This document shows, piece by piece, positions 1 through 4,810 of a stretch of 8,787 bases of DNA; the stretch's first letter is position 1, and each line of letters starts with the position of its first letter. The notes under the pieces are model-generated. The model did not search any database. It saw only the letters and a list, made by a program, of their open reading frames with translations, and had not been told where the DNA came from. This DNA comes from Thermoplasmata archaeon (GTDB lineage Archaea; Thermoplasmatota; Thermoplasmata; Thermoplasmatales; Thermoplasmataceae). The translations under genes were made by a program, and so were the position numbers. The stretch is from positions 1-8,787 of the forward strand of contig JAKAYM010000076.1 of NCBI GenBank assembly GCA_021826795.1. Reading direction: 5' to 3'.

Positions 1-222
1 AAACATGGATATATTACCTAAGAATTAGCGAGTTAAGGTTTAATAATTAAAATAAGTAATTTATATAATAATTTTTTACACTGATGCCAGTAAAATAAGT
101 TAAAACCGGGCCTGATGAATAAAAAAGAAAATTATCGAATCTTATAACATCAAAATAATCTTTATATATTCTGAATATTGAAAATTATTTAGAAAACTCG
201 TTATATTGAGTGTTTATGGTAA
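1..222. other. AT-rich intergenic region with no supported gene
   Basis: All six frames are broken by stops here and there is no convincing open frame or structured RNA. The only landmark is an A-rich run at 121-131, which reads as a T-rich run on the minus strand and could end transcription coming out of the tRNA-Ala gene. A single TGATGA at 113-118 resembles a C box but has no matching C'/D' boxes. Confidence 0.6.
121..131 (-). terminator. Possible U-tract terminator after tRNA-Ala
   Basis: On the minus strand this reads TTTTCTTTTTT, about 90 bases downstream of the tRNA 3' end. Archaeal transcription commonly stops at such U-tracts without a hairpin. The distance from the tRNA makes the assignment weak. 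Confidence 0.3.
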
Positions 223-294
223 TGGACTCAAGGGGATTTGAACCCCTGCCCTCTTCCATGCCAAGGAAGCGATCTACCGCTGATCTATGAGCCC
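223..294 (-). tRNA. tRNA-Ala (anticodon GGC)
   Basis: The reverse complement folds into a complete 72-base cloverleaf. The acceptor stem GGGCTCA pairs with TGAGTCC and contains the G3:U70 wobble pair, the classic alanine identity element recognised by AlaRS. The anticodon stem CTTCC/GGAAG encloses the loop TTGGCAT, placing anticodon GGC at plus-strand 260-262. The T-arm is AGGGG-TTCAAAT-CCCCT and the discriminator base is A. No CCA is encoded and there is no intron. The gene lies 40 bases past the antiporter stop on the same strand, with its own TATA-like box at 319-330, so it may be transcribed alone or by read-through. Confidence 0.97.
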
Positions 295-318
295 TCTTTG
301 CCCTATCACAATATAAGG

Positions 319-330
319 TATAAATTTTAT
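319..330 (-). promoter_or_regulatory. TATA-like box for tRNA-Ala
   Basis: The minus strand reads ATAAAATTTATA, centred about 28-30 bases upstream of the mature tRNA 5' end. That is the expected archaeal TATA-box distance for a start a few bases before the tRNA. It lies just past the antiporter stop codon, between the two genes. Confidence 0.5.
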
Positions 331-334
331 CATA

Positions 335-1621
335 TTAGCGCCTGGCTTCTCCCAGCAGAAGCCTGCCTACGTATGGTACATACACCGTCTGCAAAATAAT
401 AGAAATTAGAACAACAAATGACACCGCCGCATAAATCACAGTACCGTATTCAATCAACAATGGTATATGGTCTGCCTGCCCTATCACAAAGGGAACAGTA
501 GAAAGCACCACCGGAACAACCCCCCTGGGGCCGACAAGGGACATGAATGCCTTTGTCTTTGTATCGAATTTTATTACGTTCTTCCCCATATCGGATATCC
601 CTATGGAAATAAATACCGCAAGTGGCCTGATCACAAATATTACCAAAAGTGCAATAATAAATCCTAATATGATATAATTAAATATTTCTGTTCTGGTAAG
701 AATGCTTCCCAGCAGAATGAATATGATTGACTGGGCCATGAAAGACAAGTTCTCATTGAAATTCGTTTCCCTGTTCCAGAATATGCTTTTATCAGAATAA
801 TTCCCTACTATGGCACCAGTGGCAATTATAGCAGGAAATGGTGTGATACCGAAAGCTTCCAGAGATGTAAATTCAAAGAGGACTATACCAAGTGTCAGGG
901 CAATTAAAAGGGATTCGAAGTTGAAGTACCTGTTCAAATATATTATAAAGAAGCCAAATCCTATGCCTACAGCAGCCGGTATTAGTATCTCCAGTATGAG
1001 GAATATTCCAGAACCCAGAATTATTCCAGTATGTGATGTCAGCAGTGAAAAGAATGATGAATATGAAACATCCGGGGCAATGATGCCTATCCCGATGCTT
1101 AACAGGATAATGCCCAGAGGATCATTGAAAAGACTTTCTCCTATGAGCGTTCCTGATATGTCATCCCTTATGTTTAGTTTTCTGAATGTAGGTATAAGAG
1201 ATGCTGGATCAGTAGGTGATATAATGGCGCCGAAGATGAATCCAACAATAAAGGGTGCACCTGTCAGAATGGAAAAGAATATACCAGCTCCAATTGCAGT
1301 AACAACCATACCAATGGTATCAAGAGAAAGTATCTTTGTAAAGTATTTTCTAAGTATTCTCGGGCTGAAGTTATGCGATTCATAATAAAGTATTATGACC
1401 AGCCCGAGCATTCCTAAACCGATCGTTGCAAATGATGAGAGCATATATATAGCAAAACTGTGCTTTATGAAACCCAGGAATGGCCCGAATACCAATCCCA
1501 TAATAATCAGTACAGGTATATACACCATTGAGGATTTCCTGGAAATGGGAATTGAAAATGCCGCAACTATGAGAATGAAACTTATTTCATAGTAATCATA
1601 TGTAACAGGGGATATAATCAT
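335..1621 (-). CDS. CPA1/NhaP-type Na+(K+)/H+ antiporter
   Basis: This 428-residue integral membrane protein has about 12 hydrophobic segments, the usual size for a prokaryotic monovalent cation:proton antiporter of the CPA1 family (Na_H_Exchanger domain). Visible family motifs are SPTDP at residues 135-139, ESLFND at 162-167 with the paired Asn166-Asp167 of the ion-binding 'ND' site, and GPRG at 364-367. In archaeal NhaP proteins these residues form the cation and proton site in the membrane core. The likely role is exchanging internal Na+ or K+ against protons for pH and ion balance; direction and ion cannot be read from sequence. There is no C-terminal regulatory TrkA domain; the protein ends soon after the last helix. 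The ATG lies one base after the nadE stop (TGA-C-ATG) with no strong Shine-Dalgarno sequence, so translation probably depends on re-initiation after nadE. Confidence 0.9.
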   Translation of the reverse strand: MIISPVTYDYYEISFILIVAAFSIPISRKSSMVYIPVLIIMGLVFGPFLGFIKHSFAIYMLSSFATIGLGMLGLVIILYYESHNFSPRILRKYFTKILSLDTIGMVVTAIGAGIFFSILTGAPFIVGFIFGAIISPTDPASLIPTFRKLNIRDDISGTLIGESLFNDPLGIILLSIGIGIIAPDVSYSSFFSLLTSHTGIILGSGIFLILEILIPAAVGIGFGFFIIYLNRYFNFESLLIALTLGIVLFEFTSLEAFGITPFPAIIATGAIVGNYSDKSIFWNRETNFNENLSFMAQSIIFILLGSILTRTEIFNYIILGFIIALLVIFVIRPLAVFISIGISDMGKNVIKFDTKTKAFMSLVGPRGVVPVVLSTVPFVIGQADHIPLLIEYGTVIYAAVSFVVLISIILQTVYVPYVGRLLLGEARR

Positions 1622-1622
1622 G

Positions 1623-2342
1623 TCAGTTCATAGCTCTCGGCATTTCCCTTTTATGCATTGATTTCAAATATATTTCAACAAGCTTTTCATAATTCCCCCG
1701 GAGAATATGCAAATCAAAAACATCTCTTAAGATCTGATCGATTTCATCGTAAGTCATGTTCAGTTCATCTTCATCGTACTGGTTTTCCCAGAGGCCCGCG
1801 GATGGCTTCTTCTGGATTATGGGATCAGGAACTTTAAGGATTTTTGACATATCCCTGACATCGGTTTTGTAAAGTGTTTCAATGGGCTCAATATCACATG
1901 CCCCGTCACCATATTTTGTATAATAACCCAGTAAATACTCTGTTCGGTTTGTGGTTCCTATCACCATGCCACCGAGCTTGTTCGAATAGTAATATAATAT
2001 ATTTGCACGGATTCTTGATCGTATATTGCCCTCCAGCCTTTTATCATCAGATTGAAGCACTTTTCTGTATGATTCCACAATAGGCTCAATGTTTATCTCA
2101 TCTATTTTAATGCCGGTAGACTTTGATAACAACTGTACATGACCATAATCCTCCTTTTTTGTAAATTTGTCCGGCATGAAAATGGCCTTAATTTTATCAC
2201 TGTCCACTGCTGTAGCCAGTAATGTTAGCACCAGGGAACTATCAATACCGGAACTTATTCCCACAACGGCGTATGCATTTCCCATTTTTTCCTTTAAAAA
2301 TTCACGGATTGCCTCAATTTTTTTTATATTTTTATCATTCAC
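1623..2342 (-). CDS. nadE: NH3-dependent NAD+ synthetase
   Basis: NadE amidates nicotinic acid adenine dinucleotide with ammonia and ATP to make NAD+, the last step of NAD synthesis, in the cytoplasm. The 239-residue length fits the short form without a glutaminase domain. The ATP-pyrophosphatase loop is at residues 28-36 (GISSGIDSS). Further family motifs are GTTNRTE at 129-135, KYGDGACD at 143-150, and the KKPSAGLW...DEDEL stretch at 178-194 typical of the substrate-binding C-terminal part. The first Gly of the usual SGGxDS loop is Ser31 here. The start is GTG at 2340-2342: the overlapping ATG at 2342-2344 is out of frame and hits TGA at once, and no ATG occurs in frame before the upstream TAG. 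A TATA-like box about 29 bases upstream suggests a leaderless mRNA starting at or just before the GTG. It is the first gene of an operon with the antiporter. Confidence 0.95.
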   Translation of the reverse strand: MNDKNIKKIEAIREFLKEKMGNAYAVVGISSGIDSSLVLTLLATAVDSDKIKAIFMPDKFTKKEDYGHVQLLSKSTGIKIDEINIEPIVESYRKVLQSDDKRLEGNIRSRIRANILYYYSNKLGGMVIGTTNRTEYLLGYYTKYGDGACDIEPIETLYKTDVRDMSKILKVPDPIIQKKPSAGLWENQYDEDELNMTYDEIDQILRDVFDLHILRGNYEKLVEIYLKSMHKREMPRAMN

Positions 2343-2367
2343 ATTAAGATAATAAAATGGGATTAAA

Positions 2368-2376
2368 TAAATATTT
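2368..2376 (-). promoter_or_regulatory. TATA-like box for nadE operon
   Basis: The minus strand reads AAATATTTA, centred about 29 bases before the GTG start of nadE. This spacing puts the transcription start at or within a few bases of the start codon and supports GTG as the true start of a leaderless message. Confidence 0.5.
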
Positions 2377-2606
2377 AGCTAAATCATTTCCATGAATGTC
2401 TGGAATCTCCTGAAATATCATTCAATTTTTATCGTTTTATACGCCAAAAATGACAATAAATATTAGAATTCCGTGTTAATCTTTCACACTATTAAATAAT
2501 ATCTGGATAATAGTATATACCAAAAACTAATTTCTCCATAATAATATATAAATATTGAGTAATCATATTAAATTATATATCTATTAATTCACATATTATA
2601 ATAATG

Positions 2607-2615
2607 TTAATATAC
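2607..2615 (+). promoter_or_regulatory. TATA-like box for DUF3311-symporter operon
   Basis: The sequence TTAATATAC is centred 26 bases upstream of the ATG at 2637, the ideal archaeal spacing for a leaderless transcript. No Shine-Dalgarno sequence precedes that ATG, which agrees with leaderless initiation. Other AT-rich stretches nearby make the exact box uncertain. Confidence 0.5.
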
Positions 2616-2636
2616 AAGTAGATATTATGGAATAAA

Positions 2637-2849
2637 ATGAACCCTATATTGAAATTTATACTTCTGGCGATCCCATACTTTTTTATGGTGCTGGGAGTAG
2701 GAATATATGATAGAGTAAATCCAGAACTTGGTGGTATCCCATTCTTTTACTGGTATCAGCTCGTCTGGATTTTCATAGCAGCAGCCCTGACGTTTACGGT
2801 CTATTCCATAGAGAATAGTGAGAAGAAAAATAAGAAGGTGGTGTCCTGA
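2637..2849 (+). CDS. DUF3311 small membrane protein, symporter partner
   Basis: This 70-residue protein has two predicted membrane helices (about 5-24 and 38-57) and a lysine-rich cytoplasmic tail. Between them is the motif NPELGGIPFFYWYQLVW (residues 28-44), the signature I recognise for DUF3311 proteins. Members of this family are typically encoded directly before a sodium:solute symporter gene, as here, and are thought to be an accessory subunit; their biochemical role is not established. The start is a leaderless-type ATG. The TGA stop overlaps the ATG of the next gene by one base, so the two proteins are made together. Family assignment is confident; the subunit role is inferred from gene order. 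Confidence 0.87.
   Translation: MNPILKFILLAIPYFFMVLGVGIYDRVNPELGGIPFFYWYQLVWIFIAAALTFTVYSIENSEKKNKKVVS
2834..2841 (+). promoter_or_regulatory. Ribosome binding site of symporter gene
   Basis: GAAGGTGG lies 7 bases before the ATG at 2849, inside the end of the DUF3311 gene, and matches the archaeal 16S anti-Shine-Dalgarno. Its presence at the internal gene but not at the first gene fits leaderless starts for first genes and Shine-Dalgarno starts within operons. It fixes the symporter start. Confidence 0.7.
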
Positions 2850-4348
2850 TGTTTACTGATCTCGACTTAGCTTTATTCTTTGTGATTATTTTCCTTGTAC
2901 TTTTTGCCGGTTATATGGCATATTTCTGGAGAAAACCCAAGGACATGGACGCCAGCGGAGAATGGAGCCTTGGGGGAAGAAGGTTCGGTACTGTTGTAAT
3001 GTGGTTTTTGCTCGGAGGTGATTTATACACAGCGTATACACTTATAGCTGTTCCCGGAGCAGCGGCAACAGCCGGTGTGGGAGGCGGTGCATTTGCAATG
3101 TTTGCAATAGCATACGGGGTAATGATATATCCCATAGTTTATGCAACCATGCCAAGGCTATGGAACGTTTCCAAGAGGAGGGGATACATAACAGCATCTG
3201 ATTTCGTCAAGGACAGGTTTTCATCCAGATCGCTGGCAATGCTCATAGCATTAACCGGAGTTCTTGCAGAGCTTCCATACATAGCATTGCAGATAACAGG
3301 AATAAAATATGTTCTTGCCGCACTTTCACTTCCCATAACAGTAAGCCTGATTATAGCATTCCTTCTTGTGGCTGGCTTTACATTTGTAAGCGGCATGAGA
3401 GGCCCGGCTCTGACATCCATACTGAAGGACTCCATAATCTGGATAGCAGTAATAGTCATAATTATATACATACCCATAAAGTTAGGTGGATTCGGTGCAA
3501 TATTCCATACTGCTGGAACAATAAGTCCCAATCTTTTGAGTATAAATCCTGTAATTGATGTTGGTTACACAACCCTGGCACTTGGTTCTGCCCTGGCACT
3601 GTTCCTTTACCCACATGCCATAACAGGCACCCTCGGTTCGAAGGATACAAAAACAATAAGAAGAAATGCATCACTGTTACCATTATATAACGTGCTTTTA
3701 ATGTTCGTTGCCATAGTGGGAATCATGGCAGTAGTTTACTTCAATGCCTATCCTAAAGTTAGCAGTGAGGCACTTCCACTGCTGGTGCTTCACATATTCC
3801 CTGCATCATTTACAGCATTTGCATTTGCTGCAGTGGTGGTAGGAAGTATAGTTCCAGCATCTATAATGGCACTGGCATCAGCGAACCTGCTCACAAGAAA
3901 TGTTTATCTAGAATACATCAATCCAAAGGCATCTGACAGAAGCCAGACCAACCTTTCAAGGGTTCTTGTTATGGTAGTAATCATTGCTGCACTTCTATTC
4001 TCACTGGTTCCAGCAGCATCGGGAGAAATTGTATACCTGCAGACAATCGGTGGAGCTTTTATAATGCAGACCCTTCCAGCTGTCTATCTTGCACTGTATA
4101 CAAGGAAACTGAATAAATATCCGGTAGCAGCAGGATGGCTGGTTGGACTTACAACAACTATTGTAATGCTTGCCGAGCTAAATTTCACAAGCTCACTGTA
4201 TAAAAACTTAGATTTCGTATATATTGGAGTATTTGCACTGGTTCTGAATTTACTGGTTGTGGGAATAGGCATGGCTGTTATGAAAGCAATGAATAAAATA
4301 AAGGATGAGGGAATAATAGAAAATTCCGAGTTTGAGGATATAGAATAA
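2849..4348 (+). CDS. Sodium:solute symporter (SSS) family permease
   Basis: This 499-residue polytopic membrane protein has about 13 hydrophobic segments, the size and topology of the SSS family (PutP/PanF/SGLT fold). Family-like features include a glycine-rich first helix region GGDLYTAYT (56-64), the cytoplasmic RRGYITASDFVKDRF loop (110-124), GMRGPALTSILKD (182-194), and the helix with SIMALASANLLTRNVY (338-353) that contributes to the ion site in solved relatives. The family moves an organic solute inward with Na+ or, in some cases, H+. With DUF3311 next to it the closest arrangement I know is the MctP-type monocarboxylate permease of rhizobia, so a small organic acid such as pyruvate, lactate or an amino acid is a reasonable guess; the substrate is not shown by the sequence. 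The start has a good Shine-Dalgarno sequence and overlaps the DUF3311 stop. The last codons are acidic. Confidence 0.9.
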   Translation: MFTDLDLALFFVIIFLVLFAGYMAYFWRKPKDMDASGEWSLGGRRFGTVVMWFLLGGDLYTAYTLIAVPGAAATAGVGGGAFAMFAIAYGVMIYPIVYATMPRLWNVSKRRGYITASDFVKDRFSSRSLAMLIALTGVLAELPYIALQITGIKYVLAALSLPITVSLIIAFLLVAGFTFVSGMRGPALTSILKDSIIWIAVIVIIIYIPIKLGGFGAIFHTAGTISPNLLSINPVIDVGYTTLALGSALALFLYPHAITGTLGSKDTKTIRRNASLLPLYNVLLMFVAIVGIMAVVYFNAYPKVSSEALPLLVLHIFPASFTAFAFAAVVVGSIVPASIMALASANLLTRNVYLEYINPKASDRSQTNLSRVLVMVVIIAALLFSLVPAASGEIVYLQTIGGAFIMQTLPAVYLALYTRKLNKYPVAAGWLVGLTTTIVMLAELNFTSSLYKNLDFVYIGVFALVLNLLVVGIGMAVMKAMNKIKDEGIIENSEFEDIE

Positions 4349-4696
4349 TCATTCCTTTTTTTCATCTAAATATATTTTAATTTTATATCTGATGCAATCC
4401 ATGAATCTGTCATGATGATCATTTCTTTTTTTTGCAATGTAATCAAGTATTTCCGGATTTTCAATTATAGTTTCTGTATCATTTTTCATAAGAGAAATCA
4501 TTTTCTTTGTATCAGGTACATTCCTGACCTTTCTTTCCCTTACAAGTTTATCCAGGAAAGGTTCCGTTTCTATAATCCAATCTTTAATAATTTTTTCAAT
4601 GTCATCCTTTCGTACAGAAAGAGTCTTTGCTATCTGCTTCACCGGTTTGTTAACGCATCGCAATCCTGCAACTGCCTCCTCCAGTTTTTTGTTCAT
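4349..4696 (-). CDS. Small predicted helix-turn-helix protein, unknown function
   Basis: I do not recognise a named family. The 115-residue protein is soluble, charged and mostly helical by composition. Residues about 16-40 (NKPVKQIAKTLSVRKDDIEKIIKDW) look like a helix-turn-helix: a short helix, a turn around Leu26-Ser27, and a second amphipathic helix. The rest is lysine-rich, with a His-His pair (94-95), and ends in EKKE. I prefer this frame over the overlapping plus-strand frame 4412-4750 because a palindromic TATA-like box sits exactly 26 bases before its ATG and because it stops precisely where the symporter gene ends. It is convergent with the symporter and divergent from the protease, so regulation of the protease or of itself is possible but unproven. 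It may also be an unrelated DNA- or RNA-binding protein. Confidence 0.68.
   Translation of the reverse strand: MNKKLEEAVAGLRCVNKPVKQIAKTLSVRKDDIEKIIKDWIIETEPFLDKLVRERKVRNVPDTKKMISLMKNDTETIIENPEILDYIAKKRNDHHDRFMDCIRYKIKIYLDEKKE
4356..4362 (+). terminator. U-tract terminator after the symporter gene
   Basis: A run of seven T starts 8 bases after the symporter TAA, a typical archaeal hairpin-less terminator. On the other strand the same bases encode the lysine codons at the C-terminus of the convergent small protein. Confidence 0.55.
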
Positions 4697-4717
4697 TGTA
4701 AGGTATTGCTTGAAAAT

Positions 4718-4727
4718 ACATATATGT
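4718..4727 (-). promoter_or_regulatory. Palindromic TATA-like box for the small HTH gene
   Basis: ACATATATGT is a perfect 10-base palindrome centred about 26 bases before the ATG at 4696, consistent with a leaderless promoter. Immediately upstream lies a 10-base-period direct repeat of TGTCTTA (4731-4737 and 4741-4747), which could bind a regulator or be part of the promoter. Confidence 0.5.
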
Positions 4728-4730
4728 CAC

Positions 4731-4747
4731 TGTCTTACCATGTCTTA
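4731..4747. repeat. TGTCTTA direct repeat in divergent promoter region
   Basis: TGTCTTA occurs twice, at 4731-4737 and 4741-4747, with starts exactly 10 bases apart (about one helical turn). A further TGTC begins at 4725. The pair sits next to the TATA-like palindrome of the HTH gene and 64-80 bases before the protease ATG, a plausible place for an operator. Short repeats can arise by chance. Confidence 0.45.
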
Positions 4748-4782
4748 TGAATTATCAATAAATGCTAAAAAATGCAGATAAA

Positions 4783-4795
4783 TTTTTATGTAAAT
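4783..4795 (+). promoter_or_regulatory. Possible TATA-like element for the protease gene
   Basis: A TTTTTATG-type element centred near 4786 lies about 25 bases before the preferred ATG at 4811. A better-looking TATA stretch at 4791-4803 is only about 14 bases from that ATG and would imply initiation inside the gene, so the exact promoter is unresolved. Confidence 0.3.
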
Positions 4796-4810
4796 ATATA
4801 TTATGATTTC

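Larger units (their letters stand above)
2343..2636. other. Divergent AT-rich promoter region
   Basis: This 294-base spacer separates minus-strand nadE from the plus-strand DUF3311-symporter operon and carries a TATA-like box for each. It is long for such a compact genome. The middle (about 2385-2600) holds no feature I can firmly support. A 24-codon ATG-to-TAG frame at 2392-2466 (plus) is noted only as a weak possibility. Confidence 0.6.

Noticed and set aside
49..100. AAAATAAGT direct repeat (49-57 and 92-100)
   Set aside because: It is a short AT-rich word in a very AT-rich spacer and is expected by chance.
112..174. Possible C/D box guide RNA (TGATGA at 113, CTGA at 171)
   Set aside because: No C' or D' boxes, no terminal stem and no purine before the C box, so chance is more likely in AT-rich DNA.
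810..1385. 191-residue plus-strand open frame
   Set aside because: It lies antisense within the antiporter gene; the minus frame has full CPA1 motifs, and the plus frame has none and no start signal.
3139..3531. 130-residue minus-strand open frame in the symporter gene
   Set aside because: It is an antisense shadow of a clear SSS-family gene with no independent support.
4412..4750. 112-residue plus-strand open frame
   Set aside because: It is antisense to the small HTH gene, Phe/Cys-rich as expected of a complement of Lys-rich coding. The minus frame has a well-placed promoter and a stop abutting the symporter.
4772..4810. Upstream ATG as the protease start
   Set aside because: It would put 13 mixed polar/aromatic residues before the signal peptide. 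The ATG at 4811 gives a textbook Lys-Lys n-region and hydrophobic core.
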